Shown: in pieces, positions 1-8,603 of the stretch | How positions within the stretch are numbered: position 1 is the stretch's first letter | Layout: every line of letters begins with the position of its first letter | Source: Caballeronia mineralivorans PML1(12) | GTDB taxonomy: Bacteria; Pseudomonadota; Gammaproteobacteria; Burkholderiales; Burkholderiaceae | Length of the DNA stretch: 64,000 nt | Reading direction: 5' to 3' | Assembly (NCBI RefSeq): GCF_001028175.1 | Contig: NZ_AEJF01000173.1 | Span: 115,326-179,325, forward strand | Position numbers and translations under genes: made by a program | Notes under the pieces: generated by a model | Database searches by the model: none | What the model was told of the DNA's origin: nothing | What the model saw: only the letters and a program-made list of their open reading frames with translations

Positions 1-252
1 GTGCGCAAGGTCGGTGAACAGGCGCGCCGTTCGGGACGCAATTTGCTCGAATCGGTGGCCGAATACCTGCTCGACGAACAACCTCAACTCGTGCGCCGTA
101 GCGCTCTCGATACGTTCAATGCTGAGCTGTCGACTGCCCGGGACGCGCTCGCGCGCGTCGAAAAACGCATCGAGCGACTCGAACAAAAAGCCGAAGCCCG
201 AGGCGCATCAGCGTCCGGCGCTGCCGCGTCAGCGCGCGGCACGAGCAAGTAA
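1..252 (+). CDS. ubiJ: UbiJ C-terminal part (ubiquinone biosynthesis accessory factor), cut by window edge
   Basis: Only the last 83 residues are visible and the frame is open to base 1, so the GTG at position 1 is probably an internal codon. The segment has the usual UbiJ tail: an EYLLDEQPQLV motif followed by a Glu/Arg-rich coiled coil (about residues 38-66, ending RVEKRIERLEQKAE) and a small Ala/Ser tail. UbiJ is a lipid-binding scaffold of the aerobic ubiquinone assembly complex; its SCP2 lipid-binding domain would lie upstream of the window. The stop at 250-252 is 11 bases from ubiB, which fits the common ubiE-ubiJ-ubiB operon and supports a call that would be weak from the fragment alone. 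Confidence 0.7.
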   Translation: MRKVGEQARRSGRNLLESVAEYLLDEQPQLVRRSALDTFNAELSTARDALARVEKRIERLEQKAEARGASASGAAASARGTSK

Positions 253-263
253 TGGGCTGAACC

Positions 264-1841
264 ATGCGTTTTCTGCGTTTCCTCAAGATTTTTTTCACGG
301 TAGTGCGATTCGGGCTCGATGAACTGGTGCTGAGCGGCATCCAGGACCGGCGCGTTCGCGTGCTGATGCGCGTTACCACGTTCGGCCGCAAGTTCGAGGT
401 CGAGCGCGGCGTGCGCTTGCGTCTTGCACTCGAAAGCCTCGGGCCGATCTTCGTGAAGTTCGGGCAGGTGCTATCTACACGGCGCGATCTGCTGCCTGTA
501 GATATAGCGAATGAACTCGCCAAGCTGCAGGATCAGGTGCCGCCGTTCGATTCGGACGTGGCTATCGCGATCGTCGAAAAGTCGCTGGGCTCGCCCATCG
601 ACGTGTTGTTCGATGACTTCGAACGGGTGCCGGTGGCGAGTGCCTCGATTGCGCAGGTGCACTTCGCCCGGATCAAGACCGGCGCGCACGCGGGCAAGGC
701 GGTGGCCGTGAAGGTGTTGCGGCCGAACATGCTGCCCGTGATCGACTCCGATCTCGCATTGCTGCGGGACATTGCATACTGGACCGAGCGGCTGTGGGCG
801 GACGGCAAGCGGCTGAAACCGCGCGAGGTGGTCGCGGAGTTCGATAAATATCTCCACGACGAACTCGACCTGATGCGAGAGGCCGCGAACGGCAGCCAGT
901 TGCGGCGCAATTTTGCGGGCCTCGATCTGCTGATGGTGCCCGAGATGTATTGGGATTATTCCGCGCCCACCGTGCTTGTGATGGAGCGCATGGTTGGCGT
1001 GCCGATCAGCCAGGTCGAGGTCTTGCGAGCGGCAGGCGTGGATATCCCGAAGCTGGCGCAGGAAGGCGTCGAGATCTTCTTCACGCAGGTATTCCGCGAC
1101 GGCTTTTTTCACGCCGACATGCATCCCGGCAACATCCAGGTGAGTCTCGCGGAAGAGACGTTCGGGCGGTATATCGCGCTGGATTTCGGGATTGTCGGCG
1201 CGCTGTCAGACTTCGATAAAAACTATCTCGCGCAGAATTTCCTGGCGTTCTTCAAGCGCGACTATCACCGCGTGGCCACCCTGCATCTGGAGTCGGGCTG
1301 GGTGCCGCCGGATACGCGCGTCGAGGAATTGGAAAGCGCAATTCGCGCCGTCTGCGAGCCGTACTTCGATCGCGCGCTGAAGGACATTTCGCTTGGCCAG
1401 GTGCTGATGCGGCTGTTTTCCACCTCGCGTCGTTTCAATGTCGAGATTCAGCCGCAACTCGTGTTGCTGCAGAAAACCATGCTGAATGTGGAGGGCCTTG
1501 GCCGTTCGCTCGATCCTGAACTCGATCTGTGGAAAACGGCCAAGCCGTATCTCGAACGCTGGATGAACGAGCAGGTCGGCTGGCGCGGCTGGTACGAAAG
1601 GCTGAAACTGGAAGCGCCGCAATGGAGCAAGACGATGCCGCAGTTGCCGCGGCTGATCCATCAGCTGCTGGCTGACCGGCACGATCAGCCGCGCGGCGGC
1701 AACGACGAACTGATGCGCATGATCCTGGTCGAGCAGAAACGCACCAACCGGTTGTTGCAGGCATTGCTGATATTCGGGCTGGCCGTGGGCGCGGGCGCCG
1801 TGCTCGCCGAGTTCTGGCAGGTATTTGCGTACGGAGGTTGA
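264..1841 (+). CDS. ubiB: UbiB, atypical kinase/ATPase of ubiquinone biosynthesis
   Basis: This 525-residue protein matches the UbiB/ABC1/ADCK family in length and motifs. It has the family KxGQ motif (VKFGQVLSTRRDLLP, near residue 73), an alanine/serine-rich nucleotide loop (VASASIAQVHFA), the catalytic-type HADMHPGNIQV loop and the metal-binding LDFGIVG. The C-terminus has a hydrophobic segment (LLQALLIFGLAVGAGAVLA) that should anchor it in the inner membrane. The family is needed for aerobic coenzyme Q synthesis, where its ATPase activity is thought to extract or present Q intermediates. It follows ubiJ by 11 bases and precedes a methyltransferase by 7, so all three are probably co-transcribed. 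Confidence 0.95.
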   Translation: MRFLRFLKIFFTVVRFGLDELVLSGIQDRRVRVLMRVTTFGRKFEVERGVRLRLALESLGPIFVKFGQVLSTRRDLLPVDIANELAKLQDQVPPFDSDVAIAIVEKSLGSPIDVLFDDFERVPVASASIAQVHFARIKTGAHAGKAVAVKVLRPNMLPVIDSDLALLRDIAYWTERLWADGKRLKPREVVAEFDKYLHDELDLMREAANGSQLRRNFAGLDLLMVPEMYWDYSAPTVLVMERMVGVPISQVEVLRAAGVDIPKLAQEGVEIFFTQVFRDGFFHADMHPGNIQVSLAEETFGRYIALDFGIVGALSDFDKNYLAQNFLAFFKRDYHRVATLHLESGWVPPDTRVEELESAIRAVCEPYFDRALKDISLGQVLMRLFSTSRRFNVEIQPQLVLLQKTMLNVEGLGRSLDPELDLWKTAKPYLERWMNEQVGWRGWYERLKLEAPQWSKTMPQLPRLIHQLLADRHDQPRGGNDELMRMILVEQKRTNRLLQALLIFGLAVGAGAVLAEFWQVFAYGG

Positions 1842-1848
1842 GGGCACC

Positions 1849-2508
1849 ATGACAGACACTCGCAAACCCGCCGCTCCCGCTATTCCTCTCACCTTCGAAA
1901 CGCGCGACTCGAATTCCCCCGATTTCTGGAATGAACGCTTCGATCAGCACTTTACACCCTGGGATCAGGCCGGCGTACCCGAGGCGTTTCAGACGTTTGC
2001 TCTGGCACATCGCGACACGTTGCAGAACGTGCTGATTCCCGGCTGTGGCAGCGCGTACGAAGCACTTTGGCTTGCGCGCGAAAACTGGCCGGTGAAGGCT
2101 ATCGATTTTTCACCCAGCGCCGTCGCGGCGGCGCGCGAGCAATTGGGCGAGCACGCGGGGGTTGTCGAACAGGCGGATTTCTTCGCGTATCGGCCGCCAT
2201 TCGAAACGAACTGGATCTATGAGCGCGCGTTCTTGTGCGCGTTGCCGCGTGAGCGTTGGCAGGACTACGCCGTGCGCATGGCTGAATTGCTGCGGCCCGG
2301 CGCGCTGCTGGCCGGCTTCTATTTCCTCGGTGCGACGCCCAAGGGGCCGCCGTTCGGCATTGAGCGGAGCGCACTCGATGCACTGCTTACGCCATATTTC
2401 GAGCTGGTGGAGGAGCACGAGGTGACTGGTTCCATCGATGTCTTCGCGGGACGCGAACGCTGGCTCACCTGGCGGCGGCGCGCGCCGCAAGCCGGATCTG
2501 CCGCCTAA
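1849..2508 (+). CDS. TPMT-family SAM-dependent methyltransferase
   Basis: The 219-residue protein has the thiopurine S-methyltransferase family layout: a WNERFD..FTPWDQAGVP N-terminal motif, then the SAM-binding VLIPGCGSAYEALWLA loop and the acidic strand end VKAIDFSPSAV. An ATG at 1849 is chosen because GGAGG (1833-1837), inside the end of ubiB, is well spaced from it; an in-frame TTG at 1825 lies upstream of that site. Bacterial members act on small thiols, selenium or tellurium compounds, or unknown substrates, so the substrate here is unknown. The position directly after ubiB is suggestive, but UbiE and UbiG are different families, so I do not assign a ubiquinone role. Confidence 0.85.
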   Translation: MTDTRKPAAPAIPLTFETRDSNSPDFWNERFDQHFTPWDQAGVPEAFQTFALAHRDTLQNVLIPGCGSAYEALWLARENWPVKAIDFSPSAVAAAREQLGEHAGVVEQADFFAYRPPFETNWIYERAFLCALPRERWQDYAVRMAELLRPGALLAGFYFLGATPKGPPFGIERSALDALLTPYFELVEEHEVTGSIDVFAGRERWLTWRRRAPQAGSAA

Positions 2509-2691
2509 CCGCGTTATTCCGGACATTGGCTGCACCGGGCAGCACACGCCCACTACACGCCGCACACCGGCGAATCCTCCTGCATCCACCTGTGTCGCGT
2601 TTCTACGAAAGAAACACGCGCAAACCTGCTCCATCACCTTGAAACCCGCGCCTGCGAGCCCAAAATTAAGGGGCCGCCGATGGTTTGCGGC

Positions 2692-2697
2692 TATAAT
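2692..2697 (+). promoter_or_regulatory. Candidate -10 element for the fmdB-DUF502-aspS group
   Basis: A perfect TATAAT lies 45 bases before the fmdB start in otherwise GC-rich sequence. No convincing -35 hexamer sits at 16-18 bases, so the promoter call is tentative. Confidence 0.4.
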
Positions 2698-2742
2698 TCA
2701 AGGCTTTGCAAGCGCCGAAACGTTAATCGTAGGAAGAGTGAC

Positions 2743-3138
2743 ATGCCGATCTACGCGTACCGCTGCGAGTCCTGCGGCTTCGAAAAAGACGCGCTCCAGA
2801 AAATGAGCGATGCGCCGCTCACCCACTGTCCGCAGTGCGGGAAAGACACATTCGTCAAGCAAGTTACCGCTGCGGGCTTTCAGTTGAAAGGCTCCGGCTG
2901 GTACGTAACCGACTTCCGCGGCGGCAACAATGGTGCGGCCGCCAAGAAGGACGATGGCGCCAAAGCCGCAACGAAGAGCGAAGGCGCGTCAGATTCGGGA
3001 AATTCGGGTAGTTCGGGTAGCGAGTCTTCGAAATCCGATTCGTCCACCGCAGGCGCGGCTGCATCGGATAGTTCGAAGAGCAGCACGGCGTCTGCACCCG
3101 CGGCATCGTCGAAACCGGCTGCTCCGGCGTCGAATTGA
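2743..3138 (+). CDS. FmdB-family zinc-ribbon protein with low-complexity tail
   Basis: The first 45 residues form a compact zinc ribbon: MPIYAYRCESCG near the start and CPQCG about 22 residues later supply four cysteines. A conserved segment follows (QLKGSGWYVTDFRG). From about residue 66 to the end (131 aa) the chain is a Ser/Gly/Ala/Lys-rich low-complexity tail with runs such as NSGSSGSESSKSDSS. FmdB-type proteins are widespread and sometimes annotated as regulators, but their function is not established. The ATG at 2743 begins exactly at the conserved zinc ribbon and has AGGAAG at 2731-2736. The order fmdB, DUF502, aspS is common in beta-proteobacteria. Confidence 0.85.
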   Translation: MPIYAYRCESCGFEKDALQKMSDAPLTHCPQCGKDTFVKQVTAAGFQLKGSGWYVTDFRGGNNGAAAKKDDGAKAATKSEGASDSGNSGSSGSESSKSDSSTAGAAASDSSKSSTASAPAASSKPAAPASN

Positions 3139-3333
3139 CGCTGTCCGGTTCCCTGGAACGAAGCGCGAAGTCTGAAACGGAAACGAAGCTCGACCCGCGC
3201 CTCCACCGCGCTCAACCGCTCGATCTGTCCGATCGTACGCACGCAGATGTCCGCCCGAAACCCACGACGTAACATCGGGCGGCGAACCAGCCAAACCGCG
3301 AAATCCAAGCGGGGCGGCCTTCCGGCTGTGTAA

Positions 3334-3990
3334 ATGACGACCAAAAAGACTACGTTGAAATCCGTGTTCGCGACCGGCCTGCTGGTGCTGGTGCCGCTCG
3401 CCATCACCTTATGGGTGATCGGGCTCGTGATCGGAACCATGGACCAGACGCTCCTGCTGCTGCCGGAATCCTGGCAGCCCGAGCGGCTCTTCGGCTTTCA
3501 TCTGCCGGGCCTCGGCGCTGTGCTGACGCTGGCTTTCATTTTCGTCGTGGGCTTGCTCACGCAGAACTTCGTCGGCCAGAAACTGGTCGAGTGGTGGAAT
3601 GTGATCGTGCGCCACATTCCCGTGGTTGGACCGCTGTATACCAGCGTCAAACAAGTGTCGGACACGTTGCTCTCCAGCAGCGGCAACGCGTTCCGCAAGG
3701 CACTGTTGATCCGGTACCCGCATTCGGGGTCGTACACCATCGGTTTCCTGACGGGCATTCCTGGCGGCGACGTAGTCAATCACCTGACCGAAGAACATGT
3801 GAGCGTCTACGTGCCGACCACGCCGAATCCCACCTCGGGCTTCTTCCTGATGGTGCCGAAAAGCGAAGTCATCGAGCTCGACATGTCTGTCGATGCTGCG
3901 TTGAAGTACATCGTGTCAATGGGAGTAGTCGCGCCGTCCATGCCGCAAGCGCAGGCCGCGCCGCGCCGCCCCGTCGATCCGCCGCTGTAA
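3334..3990 (+). CDS. DUF502 family membrane protein
   Basis: The 218-residue protein has two N-terminal transmembrane segments (about residues 9-31, TGLLVLVPLAITLWVIGLVIG, and 57-77, GLGAVLTLAFIFVVGLLTQ). These are followed by the family hallmark HIPVVGPLYTSVKQ and a soluble C-terminal domain with GIPGGDVVN and VYVPTTPNPTSGFF. The tail is Pro/Ala/Arg rich. DUF502 proteins are conserved in proteobacteria and have no firmly established function. It lies between fmdB and aspS, 77 bases before the chosen aspS start, and is probably co-transcribed with them. Confidence 0.88.
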   Translation: MTTKKTTLKSVFATGLLVLVPLAITLWVIGLVIGTMDQTLLLLPESWQPERLFGFHLPGLGAVLTLAFIFVVGLLTQNFVGQKLVEWWNVIVRHIPVVGPLYTSVKQVSDTLLSSSGNAFRKALLIRYPHSGSYTIGFLTGIPGGDVVNHLTEEHVSVYVPTTPNPTSGFFLMVPKSEVIELDMSVDAALKYIVSMGVVAPSMPQAQAAPRRPVDPPL

Positions 3991-4067
3991 TGCCGGCGTG
4001 CTGCGAACAGCGTTTTGAGCTTGTTCGCGCGCGCCGTTGATCAATGAATAACGAAAGACACAACATC

Positions 4068-5870
4068 ATGTCGATGAGATCTGAATACTGCGGTCTGGTG
4101 ACCGAAGCCTTGCTGGGCCAAAGCGTTTCGCTGTGCGGCTGGGTACATCGCCGGCGCGATCACGGCGGCGTCATTTTTATCGATCTGCGCGACCGCGAGG
4201 GCCTCGTGCAGGTCGTGTGCGATCCGGATCGCGCAGAAATGTTCAAGGTGGCCGAAGGCGTGCGCAACGAGTTTTGCGTGCAGGTGAAAGGCGTGGTGCG
4301 CAGCCGCCCGGAAGGCACGGCGAACGCCGGGCTGACCAGCGGCAAGATTGAAGTGCTGTGCCATGAGCTGAATGTGCTGAACGCGTCGGTGACGCCGCCG
4401 TTCCAGCTCGACGACGACAACCTTTCCGAAACCACGCGCCTTACGCACCGCGTGCTCGACCTGCGTCGTCCGCAGATGCAACAGAACTTGCGCTTGCGGT
4501 ATCGCGTGGCTATTGAAGTGCGCAAGTACCTGGACGCGCAGGGTTTTATCGATATTGAAACGCCGATGCTCACCAAGAGCACGCCGGAAGGCGCGCGCGA
4601 TTACCTGGTGCCGTCGCGTACCAACCCGGGCCAGTTCTTCGCGCTGCCGCAGTCGCCGCAATTGTTCAAGCAGCTGCTGATGGTGGCGAACTTCGATCGC
4701 TACTATCAGATCGTGAAATGTTTCCGCGACGAAGATTTGCGCGCCGATCGTCAGCCGGAATTCACCCAGATCGACTGCGAAACGTCGTTTTTGACGGAAC
4801 AGGAAATCCGCGATCTGTTCGAAGCGATGATCCGTCACGTTTTCAAGGAAACGATCAACGTCTCGCTCGACGAGAAATTCCCGGTCATGCTGTATTCGGA
4901 AGCCATGCGCCGCTTTGGGTCGGACAAGCCGGACCTGCGCGTGAAGCTGGAATTCGCTGATCTGACGGACGCTGTTCGCGATGTCGACTTCAAGGTCTTC
5001 AGCACGCCGGCGAACTCGAAGGACGGCCGCGTGGCGGCGTTGCGCGTGCCGAAGGGCGCGGATCTGTCGCGTGGGGATATCGACGGGTACACGGAATTCG
5101 TGCGCATCTACGGCGCGAAGGGCTTGGCCTGGATCAAGGTCAACGACGTGACGAAGGGTCGTGACGGCCTGCAAAGCCCGATCGTGAAGAACCTGCACGA
5201 AGCCGCGATCGCCGCGATCATGGAACGTACGGGCGCGCAGGACGGCGACATCATTTTCTTCGCAGCGGATCGCGCGAAAGTGGTCAACGACAGCCTGGGC
5301 GCGTTGCGTCTGAAGATTGGTCATTCGGAGTTCGGCCGTGCGAACGGGCTGTTCGAATCGGGCTGGAAGCCGCTGTGGGTGACCGACTTCCCGATGTTCG
5401 AATTCGATGAAGAAGACAACCGCTACGTGGCCGCGCATCATCCGTTCACGAGCCCGAAGGACGAGCACCTGGAATATCTGGAAACGGATCCGGGCCGTTG
5501 TCTGGCCAAGGCCTACGACATGGTGCTGAACGGCTGGGAAATCGGCGGCGGATCGGTTCGGATCTATCAGGAAGAAGTGCAGAGCAAGGTGTTCCGCGCG
5601 CTCAAGATCAGCGCTGAAGAGGCACGGATCAAGTTCGGCTTCCTGCTCGACGCGCTGCAGTACGGCGCGCCGCCGCATGGTGGTATTGCGTTCGGGCTGG
5701 ACCGGATCGTCACGATGATGGCGGGCGCCGATTCCATCCGCGACGTGATCGCCTTCCCGAAGACGCAGCGCGCGACCGACTTGCTGACGCAGGCGCCGAG
5801 CGAAGTGGACGAGAAGCAGTTGAAGGAACTGCATATTCGTTTGCGTGCGCCGGAGCAGAAGGTGCAGTAA
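4068..5870 (+). CDS. aspS: Aspartyl-tRNA synthetase
   Basis: This 600-residue class II synthetase charges tRNA with aspartate. It has an N-terminal OB-fold anticodon domain (about 1-110, with GWVHRRRDHGGVIFIDLRDREG), class II motif 1, motif 2 (FRDEDLRADRQPEF), the bacterial GAD insertion (about 285-420) and motif 3 (GIAFGLDRIV). Two upstream in-frame starts exist (4044 and 4074 flank the choice); 4068 gives MSMRSEYCG, which matches the usual bacterial start and family length. In bacteria lacking AsnRS the enzyme can be non-discriminating with GatCAB, which cannot be judged from this window. A clear terminator follows at 5898. Confidence 0.96.
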   Translation: MSMRSEYCGLVTEALLGQSVSLCGWVHRRRDHGGVIFIDLRDREGLVQVVCDPDRAEMFKVAEGVRNEFCVQVKGVVRSRPEGTANAGLTSGKIEVLCHELNVLNASVTPPFQLDDDNLSETTRLTHRVLDLRRPQMQQNLRLRYRVAIEVRKYLDAQGFIDIETPMLTKSTPEGARDYLVPSRTNPGQFFALPQSPQLFKQLLMVANFDRYYQIVKCFRDEDLRADRQPEFTQIDCETSFLTEQEIRDLFEAMIRHVFKETINVSLDEKFPVMLYSEAMRRFGSDKPDLRVKLEFADLTDAVRDVDFKVFSTPANSKDGRVAALRVPKGADLSRGDIDGYTEFVRIYGAKGLAWIKVNDVTKGRDGLQSPIVKNLHEAAIAAIMERTGAQDGDIIFFAADRAKVVNDSLGALRLKIGHSEFGRANGLFESGWKPLWVTDFPMFEFDEEDNRYVAAHHPFTSPKDEHLEYLETDPGRCLAKAYDMVLNGWEIGGGSVRIYQEEVQSKVFRALKISAEEARIKFGFLLDALQYGAPPHGGIAFGLDRIVTMMAGADSIRDVIAFPKTQRATDLLTQAPSEVDEKQLKELHIRLRAPEQKVQ

Positions 5871-5897
5871 GCGTAGCAAGTTGCAGCATCCGAAATG

Positions 5898-5930
5898 AAA
5901 AAGGCGCCTAGTGCGCCTTTTTCGTTTTTT
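5898..5930 (+). terminator. Rho-independent terminator after aspS
   Basis: AAAAAGGCGC (5898-5907) pairs with GCGCCTTTTT (5913-5922) around a 5-base loop, followed by CGTTTTTT. It partly separates aspS from nudB, whose start is 50 bases on. Confidence 0.85.
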
Positions 5931-5979
5931 AGGTTACATTCTTCGGCCAGCTTCCACGAATGGCCGCACCGTTTCCACC

Positions 5980-6456
5980 ATGCCCAAGCCGCCGAAAATC
6001 CCCGAATCCGTCCTTGTCGTCATCCACACGCCCGAAATGGACGTGCTCGTCATCGAGCGCGCCGACCGGCCGGGTTTCTGGCAGTCCGTGACGGGCTCGA
6101 AAGATCACATCGATGAACCGATAGCCCTGACTGCCGCGCGCGAAGTGGCCGAGGAAACAGGGATCGTGATCGGCAGCCCAACCGTGCCGGAACGCTCGCT
6201 GATCGATTGGCATCATCAGATTGAATACGACATCTATCCCGAATGGCGGCATCGGTATGCCGAAGGCGTTGTGCGCAACGTAGAGCACCAGTTCAGCCTG
6301 CTCGTGCCGCATTGCCTGGAAGTGACCCTGGCGCCGCGCGAGCACACGGCATTTCTCTGGCTGCCGTTCCGGGAGGCGGCGGCGAAGTGTTTTTCATCGT
6401 CGAATCGTGAGGCGATCTTGCAATTGCCCGAGCGCCTCGCGGAGCACAACCGGTGA
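5980..6456 (+). CDS. nudB: NudB-type Nudix hydrolase (dihydroneopterin triphosphate pyrophosphohydrolase)
   Basis: The 158-residue protein has the Nudix fold; NudB removes pyrophosphate from dihydroneopterin triphosphate in folate synthesis. The Nudix box is recognisable (G...DEPIALTAAREVAEETGI, about residues 38-61), but there are six residues rather than the usual five between the Gly and the first Glu. The downstream WHHQIEYDIYPEWRHRYAEG segment is typical of NudB, as is the position after aspS. The ATG at 5980 gives MPKPPKIPESVLVVIH, close to the usual length of about 150. The stop overlaps the GTG start of clsB by 4 bases (GTGA), so the two are translationally coupled. Confidence 0.85.
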   Translation: MPKPPKIPESVLVVIHTPEMDVLVIERADRPGFWQSVTGSKDHIDEPIALTAAREVAEETGIVIGSPTVPERSLIDWHHQIEYDIYPEWRHRYAEGVVRNVEHQFSLLVPHCLEVTLAPREHTAFLWLPFREAAAKCFSSSNREAILQLPERLAEHNR

Positions 6457-7733
6457 TCGGTTTCGGCGCACCCAAACGCCGGTTCGCCAGACTCAAGCAA
6501 GCCCTGTTTCGCGGGCGTCGCCCGGGTCGGCTGTGCTTCACCATCCACAACACGGTGCGGCTGTTCAAAACAGGCCAGGAGTTTTTTCCGGCGCTGATCG
6601 AACGTATCGACGCCGCGAAGCTCGACGTCTCGCTCGAAACCTATATCTTCAGCGACGACGCCACCGGCCACGCCATTTCCACTGCATTGATGAACGCCGC
6701 CCGGCGCGGCGTGCACGTGCGGGTGATCACGGACGGCATCGGCACCGCGAAGCTTCCGCTCTTCGATGAATGGCTACAGGCGAACGTCGAACACCGGGTG
6801 TACAACCCGCATCTGTTCGGGCAGCTTGGATTCTCGCGCACGCACCGGAAGCTCGCGGTGATCGATCACCACATTGCGTTCTGCGGCGGCATCAATATTG
6901 TCGATGACTTCGAGCAGAATGGCGTACGCCTCGACTTTCCGCGCTGGGATTTCGCGATGGAAGCGCAAGGCCCGGTAGTGTCGGACGTGCGTGAAGCCTT
7001 CGATCTCCAATGGCAGCGGATTCGCCTCGGCGTAAAGCCGCGGGCATCGCGACCACCGGATCAGCCCGACGAGCCGGGGGCATCGGCGAGAACGAACTGG
7101 CGCGCCTTACGTACGCGTCTGCGAGTGCGGCGCGGCTTGATCCACGCGGTCGATCAACCGTGTGTGGCGTTCGTCGCCCGCGATAACCTCGTCAACCGGC
7201 GCGCAATCGAAAAGGCGTATCTCGCAGCGATTTCGCATGCGCAAAAGGAGGTGATGCTCGCGAACCCGTATTTCATGCCGGGGCGCAAGCTGCGCCGAGC
7301 GCTGGCCCGCGCTGCGCAGCGCGGCGTGCGCGTCACGCTGGTGATCGGAAGGAAGGAGTTTGTCGCGCTCGACTACGCCACGCCATTTTTGTATCGCAAT
7401 CTGCTGAAGTACGGCGTGCGCATAGCGGAATATGAGAAAACGATCCTGCACGGCAAGGTGGCGGTGGTCGATTTGAACTGGGCGACGGTTGGATCGTCGA
7501 ATCTGGACGCCTTGAGCCTCGTCCTGAATAACGAGGCAAACATGGTGCTGGTGAACCACGAGAACGAGATCGTGAAGTTGCGCGATGCGATCCTGGAGGC
7601 TTTCCACGACGGCCGGCCAATTACTGTCGAGCAATACGCGGCGCGTCCGGTTGGTGAGCGTCTGCTTAACTGGCTGGCCTACAACGCGTATCGCACGATG
7701 ATGAAAATGCTCACCATCGGCCGCTACGATTGA
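6453..7733 (+). CDS. clsB: Cardiolipin synthase ClsB (phospholipase D family)
   Basis: The 426-residue protein carries two HKD motifs of the phospholipase D superfamily: HRKLAVID followed by a GGINI loop (near residue 130) and HGKVAVVD followed by GSSNLD (near residue 332). It has no N-terminal transmembrane pair, which separates it from ClsA and fits the ClsB type. The reaction joins two phosphatidylglycerols into cardiolipin and glycerol, at the inner membrane. A GTG start at 6453 overlaps the nudB stop. A basic insert between the two lobes (about residues 195-225, Pro/Arg rich) looks like a linker. Confidence 0.88.
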   Translation: MIGFGAPKRRFARLKQALFRGRRPGRLCFTIHNTVRLFKTGQEFFPALIERIDAAKLDVSLETYIFSDDATGHAISTALMNAARRGVHVRVITDGIGTAKLPLFDEWLQANVEHRVYNPHLFGQLGFSRTHRKLAVIDHHIAFCGGINIVDDFEQNGVRLDFPRWDFAMEAQGPVVSDVREAFDLQWQRIRLGVKPRASRPPDQPDEPGASARTNWRALRTRLRVRRGLIHAVDQPCVAFVARDNLVNRRAIEKAYLAAISHAQKEVMLANPYFMPGRKLRRALARAAQRGVRVTLVIGRKEFVALDYATPFLYRNLLKYGVRIAEYEKTILHGKVAVVDLNWATVGSSNLDALSLVLNNEANMVLVNHENEIVKLRDAILEAFHDGRPITVEQYAARPVGERLLNWLAYNAYRTMMKMLTIGRYD

Positions 7734-7867
7734 TGTGAGGAAGCGCCGCGCGGTCAAACCCGGGCAGCCCCGACTGGCCGCTCACCTATAAACCGGGACA
7801 AACTGAGACTCGTCCTATGGACGTTGCAAAAGTTAGACCCCGATTTCTAATAAAAAGCTTGTCTCAT

Positions 7868-7900
7868 GAACGGCTACCTATAACAATAGTACGGCCGTTC
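7868..7900 (+). promoter_or_regulatory. Inverted repeat upstream of the TetR gene, possible operator
   Basis: GAACGGC (7868-7874) is exactly repeated in inverted form as GCCGTTC (7894-7900), with a 19-base spacer, 18 bases before the TetR start. The position fits an autoregulatory operator but the spacing is wide for a single TetR dimer. Confidence 0.4.
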
Positions 7901-7917
7901 GATTTTATTTCGACTAC

Positions 7918-8535
7918 ATGAAAACGGTAAAAATCATGCGAAAAGGCGAACAGACACGAGTCGCGATCCTCGACGCTGCGTTGGACCTGGCAAGCCGGGA
8001 TGGACTCGAAGGCTTGACGATCGGCTTGCTGGCCGAACGGATGCAGATGAGCAAGAGCGGCGTGTTCGCGCATTTCGGCTCGCGCGAGGATCTTCAGGTG
8101 GAGGTGGTGAAGGAATATCACCGTCGCTTTGAAGACGAAGTGTTTTACCCGAGCCTGCGCGAAGCACGCGGTTTGCCGCGTTTGCGTTCAATGCTGGCGC
8201 GCTGGATGGAAAAGCGCATCGAGGAAGTGACAACGGGCTGTATCTACATCAGCGGCGCGGTGGAGTACGACGATCGCGCCGACAGTGCGGTCCGCGAGCA
8301 ACTCGTGCACAGCGTGACGACCTGGCGGGCGGCGCTGACACGGGCGATTAAACAGGCGCAAGACGAAGGGCATTTGCGCGCGGATACGGATCCGGCGCTG
8401 ATGCTGTTTGAACTCTATAGCTTCACGCTCGGCCTGCATCATGATGCGCGTTTCCTGCACTTGCCGGATGCCGTGCAACTGACGCGGGACGCGCTGGAAA
8501 AAACGATTGTTTCGTATCAAAGCAACGGCCGTTAG
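7918..8535 (+). CDS. TetR/AcrR family regulator, probable regulator of the beta-oxidation operon
   Basis: The 205-residue protein begins with a TetR helix-turn-helix (about residues 9-60): TRVAILDAALDLASRDGLEGLTIGLLAERMQMSKSGVFAHF, where the recognition helix reads MSKSGVFAHFGSRE. The rest is a helical ligand-binding domain with GCIYISGAVEYDDR, which marks a subgroup common in Burkholderiales. An ATG at 7936 (MRKGEQTR) is an equally plausible start because neither has a clear ribosome site. It is 68 bases upstream of and codirectional with an acyl-CoA dehydrogenase operon. By analogy with acyl-CoA-responsive TetR proteins it may repress those genes, but that is inference. Confidence 0.85.
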   Translation: MKTVKIMRKGEQTRVAILDAALDLASRDGLEGLTIGLLAERMQMSKSGVFAHFGSREDLQVEVVKEYHRRFEDEVFYPSLREARGLPRLRSMLARWMEKRIEEVTTGCIYISGAVEYDDRADSAVREQLVHSVTTWRAALTRAIKQAQDEGHLRADTDPALMLFELYSFTLGLHHDARFLHLPDAVQLTRDALEKTIVSYQSNGR

Positions 8536-8603
8536 GCGTCGGACGAATCAGCAGATTTGGCGGCGAGCAAGGCCCAAGCTTCCTGGACACTTGGAGAAGA
8601 AAA

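Noticed and set aside
4041..5879. 612-codon open frame on the minus strand opposite aspS
   Set aside because: It is a mirror of a well-supported gene; its translation is His/Arg/Leu-rich with no family resemblance, as expected from high-GC codon bias.
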